Positions 16,572 to 24,739 of a stretch of 64,000 nt of DNA are shown here, piece by piece. Source of the stretch: RUG14219 sp045538535 (GTDB lineage Bacteria > Cyanobacteriota > Vampirovibrionia > Gastranaerophilales > Gastranaerophilaceae); assembly GCA_045538535.1 (NCBI GenBank), contig JAZSRN010000026.1:1-64000 (forward strand). The letters are read 5' to 3'. Made by a program: the position numbers and the translations under genes. Positions within the stretch are counted from its first letter, which is position 1; each line of letters opens with the position of its first letter. Under the pieces are notes generated by a model. That model worked only from the letters and a program-made list of their open reading frames with translations, had not been told where the DNA came from and made no database searches.

Positions 16572-17507
16572 TTATCCCCCAATTTGGGCATTAGCACCCG
16601 AAACAACTTCAATAATTTCTTGCGTGATTGCAAACTGTCTAGACTTATTATATTGAATTGAAAGCTCTGTTAACATTTTTTCAGCATTAGTAGTTGCAGC
16701 GGACATAGCCGTCATCCTTGACGCAAGCTCGCTTGCTTGCGCTTCTAAAAGAGCTTGGTATACAATATTTACAATATACATAGGAACTAATTTTTGTAAA
16801 ATATGGTGCATATCCGGAGCAAACTCCATCAAAGGTTCAAGAATATTATCATGGAGTCGTTCTTCATCTTCGTGCAAACCTTTTAACGGAAGAACTTCCC
16901 ATTCTTCAACACGATACGTCATCATATTCTTAAAACGAGTAGTAATAATCTCAATCTTATCAATTCTATCGTCGACATAATATTCAGCGATATCTTCTAT
17001 TATAACCTTTGCGCCCTCTCCTGACGGTGAATTAGCAACCGCAAGATAGTGTTTAACAATCTCAAACCCGAGTTCTTTTTCTTTTTTCTTTAACGGAGAA
17101 TACCCTTTCTGCCCCACAACAAAAAGAGTACAAGAAATACCTTGTTCCTTGTATTCTTTAATTTTGGCAAGCGTTTTACGCACAATATTTGCATTATATG
17201 CGCCGGCAAGTCCTTTATTGGAAGTTATTACAAGCAGACCGACAGATTTAATCGGTCTGATTTGTAATAATTCCGGATAATTATCTATTGCAGCTTTAAT
17301 TTTAAGAGTTTTCGCACTATAAGTACCAACCGAATTTAAAAGTTTTTTAAACATTGTGTTCAATTCTTTAGTAAACGGGCGCGAAGCCTTTACCGTATTT
17401 TCTGCTTTTTTTACTTTTGCAGCCGCAACCATTTTCATTGCACGAGTGATTTTTTTCGTACTTTGAACGCTTTGTATTCGTGTTTTAATATCTTTTAAAT
17501 TCGCCAT
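16572..17507 (-). CDS. atpG: ATP synthase gamma subunit
   Basis: The gamma subunit is the rotating central stalk of F1. The 311-residue protein starts with ANLKDIKTRIQSVQSTKKITRAMKMVAAAKVK, the conserved N-terminal helix, has LVITSNKGLAGAYNANIV, and ends with the C-terminal helix containing SRMTAMSAATTNAEKML and EIIEVVSGA. It is a little longer than the E. coli protein. It is the last gene of the operon and follows a small zinc-finger membrane protein. The beta and epsilon genes are absent, as in cyanobacteria where they form a separate unit. Confidence 0.96.
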   Translation of the reverse strand: MANLKDIKTRIQSVQSTKKITRAMKMVAAAKVKKAENTVKASRPFTKELNTMFKKLLNSVGTYSAKTLKIKAAIDNYPELLQIRPIKSVGLLVITSNKGLAGAYNANIVRKTLAKIKEYKEQGISCTLFVVGQKGYSPLKKKEKELGFEIVKHYLAVANSPSGEGAKVIIEDIAEYYVDDRIDKIEIITTRFKNMMTYRVEEWEVLPLKGLHEDEERLHDNILEPLMEFAPDMHHILQKLVPMYIVNIVYQALLEAQASELASRMTAMSAATTNAEKMLTELSIQYNKSRQFAITQEIIEVVSGANAQIGG

Positions 17508-17520
17508 ATTATACCTAAAA

Positions 17521-17823
17521 CTAATAACCCTTTATCAAGCTTAAACCGATTAGCAATGTAATAACTGCAAACAATGCTCTTCCGAATTCGAAATCAAAAA
17601 CTGAAGATAACAAACCTATTGTACCGATAACGGCAAACAAAACGCCTGCATAATATCCAAGTCCCTTAGAGTTGCTAAAACAATTTACTCTATTGTGGCA
17701 TTTTTCATTATCTTTGCAAGTTACTTTACCATTAACTATATCTATACATTCCAAACAAAGCGCTTTTCCGCAAGCTTTACAAATTCCGAACGCATCTCTG
17801 TCGTGATGATTATAACATTTCAT
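17521..17823 (-). CDS. Zinc-finger membrane protein inside the ATP synthase operon
   Basis: The 100-residue product has an N-terminal Cys/His cluster (C3, H6, C15, C18, C23, C26, C36, C42) with the pattern ICKACGKALCLECI, like B-box-type zinc fingers of small bacterial membrane proteins. Two hydrophobic segments follow (about 54-71 and 80-97). It lies between atpA and atpG, 13 nt before atpG, on the same strand and with no promoter of its own visible, so it should be co-transcribed with the ATP synthase. This position is not part of standard atp operons. Its role is unknown; assembly or regulation is only a guess from position. Confidence 0.75.
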   Translation of the reverse strand: MKCYNHHDRDAFGICKACGKALCLECIDIVNGKVTCKDNEKCHNRVNCFSNSKGLGYYAGVLFAVIGTIGLLSSVFDFEFGRALFAVITLLIGLSLIKGY

Positions 17824-17843
17824 AAAAATCTCCTTTCTATATA

Positions 17844-19355
17844 CTAAAACGTCTTTTTAAATTCTGTCAATGCTTTATTTAACGCTTCTTTATCTTCATC
17901 AGACAAAGCTGAACCTTGATTAAACCTTTCAGCCATATCTGGAAGATTAGCCGCAAAGTAACTAAACCAATCGGATTTAAAACGTTTTATATCAGCATTT
18001 CGCACGTCATCAAGATAACCCGAATTTGCTGCAAACAAAATAGACACCTGTTCAGCGACAGAAAGAGGATTATATTGAGGTTGTTTCAAAACTTCCGTCA
18101 GTTTTTCACCTTTTAATAACTGATTTTTTGTTGCTTGATCCAAATCAGAAGCAAATTGAGCAAAAGCTTCTAGCTCTCTATATTGCGCCAAATCAAGTCT
18201 TAATTGCCCCGCAACTTGTTTGATAGCTTTTGTTTGCGCAGCACCTCCAACACGAGAAACCGAAATTCCGGCATTGATTGCTGGACGTACACCACTATTA
18301 AATAAATTTGTTTCCAAAAATATTTGTCCGTCAGTAATTGAAATTACGTTTGTTGGGATGTATGCCGAAACGTCACCCGCTTGAGTTTCAATAATCGGCA
18401 ATGCGGTAATACTTCCTCCGCCAAGCTTATCGTTCAGTTTTACGGCTCTTTCTAAAAGTCTTGAGTGAAGATAGAATACATCACCCGGATATGCTTCACG
18501 TCCCGGTGGTCTTTTTAACAACAAACTCATTGCACGATAAGCTTGAGCGTGTTTTGACAAGTCATCATAAACAATCAAAACATCTTTACCTTCTTCCATA
18601 AATTCTTCACCTATTGCAACTCCTGCAAATGGCGCAATAAATTGTAACGGCGCAGCTTCATTAGCAGTAGCCGAAACGATAATAGAATATTCCATAGCGC
18701 CTTTTTCTTCTAAAGTTTTTGCAATATGCGCAACGGTAGAAGCTTTCTGACCAATTGCAACGTAAATACAAATTACATCTTTACCTTTTTGATTAATTAT
18801 AGTATCAATAGCAATTGCGGTTTTACCGGTTTGTCTGTCACCGATAATCAATTCTCTTTGCCCACGACCGATTGGAGTCAAACTGTCAATTGCAGTCAAA
18901 CCGGTTTGCAAAGGTTGATGCACTGATTTTCTGGTTACGATACCCGGCGCAACTCTTTCGATTGGACGAGTTTTTGTATATTCATAATCACCCTTACCAT
19001 CAATAGGTTTACCGGTCGGGTCAACTATGCGCCCGATTAGCCCATAACCAACCGGAACAGACGCAATCTGTCCGGTAGTTTTAACTGTCATACCTTCTTT
19101 AATCTTTGTATATTCACCTAATACTACAATGCCAACATTGTCTTCTTCTAGGTTCATAGCAATACCTAAAGTGCCATGACCGTCATCAAACTGAACCAAT
19201 TCATTTGACATTACATTACGAAGGCCATAAACTCGGACTATACCGTCACTAACTTCAAGAACGGTACCCGTATTCAAAATTTCGGATTTTGCGTCAAAAT
19301 TTTCTATTTTACTTTTAATAATTGAACTTATTTCATCAGGTTTTATTAGCGCCAT
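17844..19355 (-). CDS. atpA: ATP synthase alpha subunit
   Basis: Alpha is the non-catalytic nucleotide-binding subunit of the F1 head. The 503-residue protein has the usual length and motifs: Walker A GDRQTGKTAI (near 170-179), LIVYDDLSKHAQAYR, GREAYPGDVFYLHSRLLERA, SITALPIIETQAGDVSAYIPTN and the NVGISVSRVGG-type segment. It is preceded by atpH with a 4-nt gap and followed by the zinc-finger gene. Confidence 0.98.
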   Translation of the reverse strand: MALIKPDEISSIIKSKIENFDAKSEILNTGTVLEVSDGIVRVYGLRNVMSNELVQFDDGHGTLGIAMNLEEDNVGIVVLGEYTKIKEGMTVKTTGQIASVPVGYGLIGRIVDPTGKPIDGKGDYEYTKTRPIERVAPGIVTRKSVHQPLQTGLTAIDSLTPIGRGQRELIIGDRQTGKTAIAIDTIINQKGKDVICIYVAIGQKASTVAHIAKTLEEKGAMEYSIIVSATANEAAPLQFIAPFAGVAIGEEFMEEGKDVLIVYDDLSKHAQAYRAMSLLLKRPPGREAYPGDVFYLHSRLLERAVKLNDKLGGGSITALPIIETQAGDVSAYIPTNVISITDGQIFLETNLFNSGVRPAINAGISVSRVGGAAQTKAIKQVAGQLRLDLAQYRELEAFAQFASDLDQATKNQLLKGEKLTEVLKQPQYNPLSVAEQVSILFAANSGYLDDVRNADIKRFKSDWFSYFAANLPDMAERFNQGSALSDEDKEALNKALTEFKKTF

Positions 19356-19359
19356 AAAT

Positions 19360-19905
19360 TTACCTCAATATTAATGTTTTACTCAAATTTTCTAATTTAT
19401 TTTTTAAACTTACATCAATGATATCGTCACCCATTTTTATCACAAGACCTGCGATTATGTTTTTATCAACGATCCAAGAAGGAACGATATTTCTCTGCAA
19501 TTTATTTTGTAATTTTTCAACAATAGCTAATCTTTTTTCTTTCGTCAATTCTACTGCGGAAACTATATCAATCCTTTTTATGTTATTGATATCATCAAGA
19601 ATATTTTGAAACGAAGCTTTGATTGCATCAAATTCTTGAAAACGTTTTTCTTGCACCAATATTTTCAAGAAATTCTTCATTTCACTATGCAAATCATTCG
19701 AAAATACTTCTTCAATTATTTGCAATTTTGTTTCTGTCAAAACCGTAGGATTATTTAATGTATTAGTTAATTCGGAAGAAGAAAGACAAATTAAGCTCAC
19801 TTTTTCCAAATCAGTCGTTATATCATCTAATGATAACACGCCATCTTGACCGAATTTATATAATGCATCTGCATATATTTTTGATATAGATGTAATTTTA
19901 ATCAT
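19360..19905 (-). CDS. atpH: ATP synthase delta subunit
   Basis: Delta connects the peripheral stalk to the F1 crown. The 181-residue protein has the helical N-terminal domain beginning SKIYADALYKFGQD, the conserved middle around EMKNFLKILVQEKRFQEFDAI, and a C-terminal domain ending GLVIKMGDDIIDVSLKNKLENL, matching the family closely. Its start overlaps the stop of the b subunit gene by 4 nt. Confidence 0.95.
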   Translation of the reverse strand: MIKITSISKIYADALYKFGQDGVLSLDDITTDLEKVSLICLSSSELTNTLNNPTVLTETKLQIIEEVFSNDLHSEMKNFLKILVQEKRFQEFDAIKASFQNILDDINNIKRIDIVSAVELTKEKRLAIVEKLQNKLQRNIVPSWIVDKNIIAGLVIKMGDDIIDVSLKNKLENLSKTLILR

Positions 19906-20411
19906 AATGTCATCCTATCAATTTGTTCCAAACTTTCATCGATATACTTTTCATGAAGCAATGGATTAGCGCTCAATTCAGATAATATTTTACTTTTTGC
20001 GCTCTCGATTGAATTTTTTGCAACATCAGCTAACATACTTGAGGAAATTTTTTTCTCTTCAGAGAGAATACTTTTTTCAAGATTTTGTTGAATTTTTGAC
20101 ACCTTCAATTCAGTTGCCGAACTAACGCTATGACTTAAGGTATTAACGTGCTCTTTTGCTGTTTCCATTTTATTTTGGACTTCATATTCCAGATTTTTTA
20201 CATTTTCTTTTGTCTGTTTCAAATTATTTTCAGCAATTACTTTTTCATCTGTAGATTTTTCAATAAGTATCGACACATCTGCTACAGATTTATTCAAGGC
20301 ACCACCAATATCAAACTTTCTAACAATGAAAGCAAGGAGGCAAAGCATTACAACAAAATTAAATGTGTTGCTATGAACAATAATATTCCAAACCTGAACT
20401 ATTGTATCCAC
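19902..20411 (-). CDS. atpF: ATP synthase b subunit
   Basis: The 169-residue protein has one N-terminal membrane segment (about 13-28) followed by a long charged coiled-coil, the architecture of the peripheral stalk b subunit. It is one of two different b-type subunits in the operon; the order b'-b-delta is that of cyanobacteria and other organisms with a heterodimeric stalk. It overlaps both neighbours, by 13 nt with b' and 4 nt with delta. Confidence 0.92.
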   Translation of the reverse strand: MDTIVQVWNIIVHSNTFNFVVMLCLLAFIVRKFDIGGALNKSVADVSILIEKSTDEKVIAENNLKQTKENVKNLEYEVQNKMETAKEHVNTLSHSVSSATELKVSKIQQNLEKSILSEEKKISSSMLADVAKNSIESAKSKILSELSANPLLHEKYIDESLEQIDRMTL

Positions 20412-20827
20412 GAATTTTCTCCCAGAAGTTTTTTAGAAATTGATTGCGCAAGCTCTTGAACCGTTACCGACAAATCCACAGAATTTCTTTCTTCTTGCAG
20501 TTCTTTTTTAGCGTCATCAATCTTATTACTTGCCTCAACTTTAGCTTTATTTACAACTGATTCTGCATTTCTTTTTAATTGTTCAGATTCATTTGCCACA
20601 AAAACTCGTGCTTCTTTAGAGGCTTCATTAAGCTTTTGCTCATAATTTTCTAAAAGTATACCGGCTTCATTTTTAAGCGTTTTTGCACAATTATAATTAT
20701 CATCAACAAAACGTTGTCGTTTTTCGATAATACTTAAAATCGGCTTGTAGAATATAGCATTCATAATAATTATGAATACAACAAAACTAATCATAGCAAT
20801 TAAAAATGTAGCATTAAACTCAAACAT
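20399..20827 (-). CDS. atpF2: ATP synthase b' subunit
   Basis: This is the second peripheral-stalk subunit, 142 residues, with an N-terminal membrane segment (about 6-25, ATFLIAMISFVVFIIIMNAIF) and the family-typical YKPILSIIEKRQRFVDDN just after it, then a coiled-coil. A separate b' gene directly after the c-ring gene is characteristic of cyanobacteria and related phototroph-derived lineages. It overlaps the following b gene by 13 nt. Confidence 0.92.
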   Translation of the reverse strand: MFEFNATFLIAMISFVVFIIIMNAIFYKPILSIIEKRQRFVDDNYNCAKTLKNEAGILLENYEQKLNEASKEARVFVANESEQLKRNAESVVNKAKVEASNKIDDAKKELQEERNSVDLSVTVQELAQSISKKLLGENSWIQ

Positions 20828-20839
20828 TCGCTCTCACCT

Positions 20840-21079
20840 CTATGAGAAAATCAACAAGAACGCAACCAATAGAGTATAAATCGCTGTAGCTTCTGCCAAA
20901 CCGGCACCAATAATAAAGTTTTTAAAAGCTTCGTCTTTAATTTCAGGTTGTCTTGCTATCGCTTCTAAAACACCTTTAGTTGCAATACCAAGCCCTAAAC
21001 CTGCACCTATTGCACCAAATCCTACTGCAATACCTGCGCCTAATTTTGCCAAATCCAATGTTGCTGCTAATTGTTCCAT
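20840..21079 (-). CDS. atpE: ATP synthase c subunit (proteolipid)
   Basis: The 79-residue double-helix hairpin forms the rotor ring in the membrane. Helix 1 is Gly-rich (GAIGAGLGLGIATKG), the loop is ARQPE, and helix 2 carries the ion-binding Glu in GLAEATAIYTLL (Glu about residue 63). At the helix 1 position where Na+-binding rings have Gln there is Leu by my alignment on ARQPE, which favours H+ coupling; this is an inference. AAGGAGAAA-type sequence precedes the ATG. Confidence 0.95.
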   Translation of the reverse strand: MEQLAATLDLAKLGAGIAVGFGAIGAGLGLGIATKGVLEAIARQPEIKDEAFKNFIIGAGLAEATAIYTLLVAFLLIFS

Positions 21080-21096
21080 AATTTTTCTCCTTATTA

Positions 21097-21786
21097 TTAT
21101 TCCTCTTTTATAGCCATTGATATATAAGTTGTCGAAAGTAACGTAAACACTAATGCTTGAATTAACGCCACAAACAATTCAAAAAGCATAAACGGTAACG
21201 GGGCCAGATATGCAACATATCCTAAAATCGTAAACACCAAAACTTCTCCTGCAAAAATATTTGCAAAGAGACGTAACGCCAACGAAAAAGGACGTACAAA
21301 AAGTTCCAAAGCATCAACCAGCGTAATAATTATACCATCTACACTGAACCCATGGAAAAAGAAATGTAATCCGTTACGTTTAACACCATAGTATATATAA
21401 TACAATGACACAACGATTGCCATCGCTGCTGTCATATTTATATCGTTATTCGGAGAAGCCAATTCTCCGGACTGCAAATGTATCAAATGCCAAGGCAACT
21501 GTCCTACCAAGTTTGCAGTTAAAATAAACATAAAAAGAGTCAAGATTAAAGGAATATGTTTTTTAGCTTCATCTTCACCCATGCTGGCTTTTGCAATATT
21601 AGCAAAATAATTAACAATCCCTTCCGCGACAAATTGAATCTTACTTGGTACCAAAGACATTTTTCTGGTTGACAAATACGCAATTACAACAAGTAAAAAC
21701 ATACTAATCCACATTGTAATCAAAGTATCCATATTCACAGAAACCTTTTGACCAAAGATACTAAATGTCTGAATCCAATGTTCCAT
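21097..21786 (-). CDS. atpB: ATP synthase a subunit
   Basis: Subunit a forms the ion half-channels next to the c-ring. I start it at ATG 21786 (229 residues) because AAGGAGAG lies directly upstream; the frame extends 11 residues further without such a site. Hydrophobic spans are spread through the protein, with the essential Arg in RPFSLALRLFANIFAGE (about residue 165) and TANLVGQLPWH earlier. It heads the operon a-c-b'-b-delta-alpha-(zinc finger)-gamma. No atpI is seen. Confidence 0.96.
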   Translation of the reverse strand: MEHWIQTFSIFGQKVSVNMDTLITMWISMFLLVVIAYLSTRKMSLVPSKIQFVAEGIVNYFANIAKASMGEDEAKKHIPLILTLFMFILTANLVGQLPWHLIHLQSGELASPNNDINMTAAMAIVVSLYYIYYGVKRNGLHFFFHGFSVDGIIITLVDALELFVRPFSLALRLFANIFAGEVLVFTILGYVAYLAPLPFMLFELFVALIQALVFTLLSTTYISMAIKEE

Positions 21787-21807
21787 AAACTCTCCTTGTA
21801 CGCAAAT

Positions 21808-21836
21808 ATGATAATTCAAATATTTTTTTTTCGCAA
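21808..21836 (-). promoter_or_regulatory. Promoter of the ATP synthase operon
   Basis: On the minus strand TTGCGA (21831-21836) and TATCAT (21808-21813) are separated by 17 bp, 22 bp before the atpB start. It is in the 166-bp divergent gap shared with birA. Confidence 0.55.
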
Positions 21837-21952
21837 GAACTTTACTTTTTAAAACTCAAATATTGCCCACTCAGATAATATAGAAAAATTAATATTACAA
21901 ATTTTTTTTGTTTGTTGTACACTTTATGTATATGGAATTTTTGAGGGAGCAA

Positions 21953-22672
21953 ATGAATAATATAGAATTTGAAGAGCTAGATTCGACAAATTTATACGCC
22001 AAGAAAAACCTTGGAAACTTGCTTGACAAAACGATTATAACCGCAAAGCATCAAACCAGTGGCCGAGGCAGATTACAGAGGGCATGGCTTGATTTAGGAG
22101 GCGAAAACCTTTACATGACAATAGTTTTAAAGCCATCCGACCAATACGTAGGTGTCTATCCAAATCTTACTCAATATTTATCCCTCACCCTTTGCAAACT
22201 TCTGGAAACATTCAATTTAACTCCTCAAATAAAATGGCCGAACGATGTTTTAATAAACGGCAAAAAAATTGCGGGAATATTATCAGAATCTGTAATTCAA
22301 GGAACCGATTTCAAAGGGTTAGTACTTGGAATAGGTGTCAATCTAAACGTAAAAAAAGAAAATGTAAAATTAGTAACCGATAAAGAAATTACCAGCCTAA
22401 ATCTGGAACTAGGTAAATCTATTGATACAAAAGATTTTAAAGAAAAGCTTTGCGATATGTTTTTTGCAAATTACGAAGAATTCTTATCAAAAGGTTTTGA
22501 ATATATAAAAACTGATTACATAAAAAGAATTTATTTTCTTGATACAGAAATTTCGGTACAAAGCTTTAACAATATAACTACCGGAATAGCAAAAGAAATA
22601 AATCAAAATGGAGAATTAGTTTTAGAAAAAGACAATGAACAATTTGTACTGAATATAGGAGATATACTATGA
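21953..22672 (+). CDS. birA: Biotin--protein ligase
   Basis: BirA makes biotinyl-AMP and attaches biotin to a lysine of carrier domains. The 239-residue product begins NIEFEELDSTNLYAKKN and has the biotin-binding loop SGRGRLQRAW, ENLYMTIVLKP, KWPNDVLINGKKIAGIL and GLVLGIGVNLNV. There is no N-terminal helix-turn-helix, so it is the catalytic, non-repressor type. ATG 21953 has GAGGGAG just upstream, better than the more upstream ATGs. Its last codon overlaps oadG (ATGA), so the ligase is made with its likely substrate, the biotin domain of the OadA-like subunit. Confidence 0.94.
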   Translation: MNNIEFEELDSTNLYAKKNLGNLLDKTIITAKHQTSGRGRLQRAWLDLGGENLYMTIVLKPSDQYVGVYPNLTQYLSLTLCKLLETFNLTPQIKWPNDVLINGKKIAGILSESVIQGTDFKGLVLGIGVNLNVKKENVKLVTDKEITSLNLELGKSIDTKDFKEKLCDMFFANYEEFLSKGFEYIKTDYIKRIYFLDTEISVQSFNNITTGIAKEINQNGELVLEKDNEQFVLNIGDIL

Positions 22673-22917
22673 GTGAATTTTTATTACACTTTCAAGAAGG
22701 CTGCACCTTAATGCTAATTGGTATGGGCGTAGTTTTGTCATTTCTTTGTATACTAATTTGCAGCATGCACATTATGTCCGCAGTTGTGGGATACTTAAAC
22801 AAAATCTTCCCAGAAGCAATTCCGGAAGTAAAAACAAAAAAAGCAAAATCGTCAAATGCAATTGACGATACAATTGTAGCCGCAATCGCTGCAGCAATTG
22901 CAAGAAAAAGAGCGTAA
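22669..22917 (+). CDS. oadG: Sodium-pump decarboxylase gamma subunit
   Basis: The 82-residue protein has one membrane segment (about 14-40, LMLIGMGVVLSFLCILI) followed by a short Lys/Ala-rich tail ending in AAIAAAIARKR. This matches the OadG/MmdD family, which tethers the carboxyltransferase to the membrane beta subunit and stabilises the complex. It overlaps birA by four bases and is 19 nt upstream of the alpha gene. Confidence 0.85.
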   Translation: MSEFLLHFQEGCTLMLIGMGVVLSFLCILICSMHIMSAVVGYLNKIFPEAIPEVKTKKAKSSNAIDDTIVAAIAAAIARKRA

Positions 22918-22936
22918 TTTAGAAAGGAAATATATT

Positions 22937-24727
22937 ATGGCTAAAAAACTTATTAAAGTTATGGACACGTCATTCAGAGACGGTTTTCAGTCTGTTTATG
23001 GGGCAAGAGTTCTTGTTGACGATTTCTTGCCAGCTTTAAAGGCTGCAGTAGATGCAGGCTTAAAACATTTTGAAGTTGCAGGCGGCGCAAGATTTCAATC
23101 ACCGATTTTCTACTGTAACGAAAACGCTTTTGACACTATGGATAAAATCAGAGCAGCAGTTGGTCCGGATATCAACTTGCAATCACTTTCCAGAGGTGTA
23201 AACGTTGTAGGTTTGGAATCTTATCCAAGAGAAATTATTGACTTACACGCAAAAATGTTTAAAAAACATGGCGTAACTACTGTTAGAAACTTTGACGCAC
23301 TTAATGACGTAAACAACCTTATTGATTCAGCTAATAGCATCAAAAATCATGGTCTAAACCACGAAGTTACAATCACAATGATGGAACTTCCTTATGGTTG
23401 TGAAGGTGCTCACGATGTAGCTTTTTATGAAAAAGTATTGAGAAATATTCTTGATGCGGGAATTCCGTTTGACAGTCTTGCATTTAAAGATGCATCCGGA
23501 ACTTCAAACCCTAGAAAAGTTTACGAAACAATTAAAAGAACTCGCGAAATCTTGGGTGAAGAAGCACATATCAGATTCCACTCTCACGAAACTGCAGGTA
23601 CTGGTTTGGCTTCATACTTGGCAGCGCTTGACGGTGGTGCTAACGGTATTGACCTTGCTATGAAACCGGTTTCCGGCGGAACTTCGCAACCTGATATCGT
23701 TTCTATGTGGCATGCATTGAAAGGCACAGAATACGATTTAGGCATTGATATTGAAAAAATTCTTGAAACTGAAGAAATTTTCAAAGAATGCATGAAGGAT
23801 TATTTCTTACCTCCTGAAGCAATGGCAGTGAACCCAATGATTATTTCATCACCACTTCCGGGCGGAGCTTTGACTGCTAACACTCAAATGTTAAGAGATA
23901 ACAACTTAATGGATAAATATCCTGAAATTGTTGCGGCGATGAAAGAAGTTGTTATGAAGGGAGGTTTTGGAACATCGGTTACTCCGGTTTCTCAATTCTA
24001 CTTCCAACAAGCATTTAATAACGTTATACACGGCCCATGGCAAAAAATCGCAGATGGTTACGGAAAAATGGTTCTTGGATACTTCGGTAAAACTCCTTGT
24101 GAACCAGATGCAGAAGTTGTAAAAATTGCATCTGAACAACTTAACCTTCAACCAACAACAGAAAAAGTTGTAGATATTGATGACAAAAACCCTAACAAAG
24201 GTTTGAAAGCCGCTACAAAAATGCTTGAAGATGCTAACTTGCCGGTAAATGATGAAAATATCTTTATCGCCGCAGCTTGCAAAGAAAAAGGTATCCTATT
24301 CCTTGAAGGCAAAGCTACTTTAGGTATCAGAAAAAATGAACCGACTGCAAAAACAACGACAAGTGTATCTAAAGGCGGTAATGACTTTACTATTACGATT
24401 GCCGGCAAAAAATATGCGATTTCAGCTGGTGACAAACAAGTTACCGTAAACGGCAAATCCTATGACGTTGACATTAAAGACGGTATCGAAAAAGTTGCAG
24501 CATCTTCCGCTGATGGCGAAGCTGTAACGGCAAAACTTCCTGGAAAAGTAATAAGAGTTGAAGTTTCTGAAGGTGATACAGTAGAAGTTGACGAAGTAAT
24601 TGCCGTTGTAGAATCAATGAAAATGGAAACAGAAATCAAATCACCAAAAGCCGGAACTATTACATCTGTAGACATCGAAGCCGGTCAACAAATTCAATCC
24701 GGTGATACATTGGTAACAATCGGTTAG
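22937..24727 (+). CDS. oadA: Biotin-dependent carboxyltransferase, alpha subunit of a Na+-pump decarboxylase
   Basis: The 596-residue protein combines a carboxyltransferase TIM barrel with a C-terminal biotin carrier domain (biotinylated Lys in VESMKMETE, about residue 562). It removes CO2 from a 2-oxo or acyl-CoA acid; the beta subunit then decarboxylates biotin and exports Na+. Metal-site residues are retained: DTSFRDGFQS near the N-terminus, FKDASG with the Lys, and FHSHETAG. The wording differs clearly from classical oxaloacetate decarboxylase (TTLRDAHQS, HCHATTG), so the substrate is uncertain and the symbol is only a family label. ATG 22937 has GAAAGGAAA upstream. OadG precedes and OadB follows. 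Confidence 0.85.
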   Translation: MAKKLIKVMDTSFRDGFQSVYGARVLVDDFLPALKAAVDAGLKHFEVAGGARFQSPIFYCNENAFDTMDKIRAAVGPDINLQSLSRGVNVVGLESYPREIIDLHAKMFKKHGVTTVRNFDALNDVNNLIDSANSIKNHGLNHEVTITMMELPYGCEGAHDVAFYEKVLRNILDAGIPFDSLAFKDASGTSNPRKVYETIKRTREILGEEAHIRFHSHETAGTGLASYLAALDGGANGIDLAMKPVSGGTSQPDIVSMWHALKGTEYDLGIDIEKILETEEIFKECMKDYFLPPEAMAVNPMIISSPLPGGALTANTQMLRDNNLMDKYPEIVAAMKEVVMKGGFGTSVTPVSQFYFQQAFNNVIHGPWQKIADGYGKMVLGYFGKTPCEPDAEVVKIASEQLNLQPTTEKVVDIDDKNPNKGLKAATKMLEDANLPVNDENIFIAAACKEKGILFLEGKATLGIRKNEPTAKTTTSVSKGGNDFTITIAGKKYAISAGDKQVTVNGKSYDVDIKDGIEKVAASSADGEAVTAKLPGKVIRVEVSEGDTVEVDEVIAVVESMKMETEIKSPKAGTITSVDIEAGQQIQSGDTLVTIG

Positions 24728-24739
24728 GAGGCAACTTAA

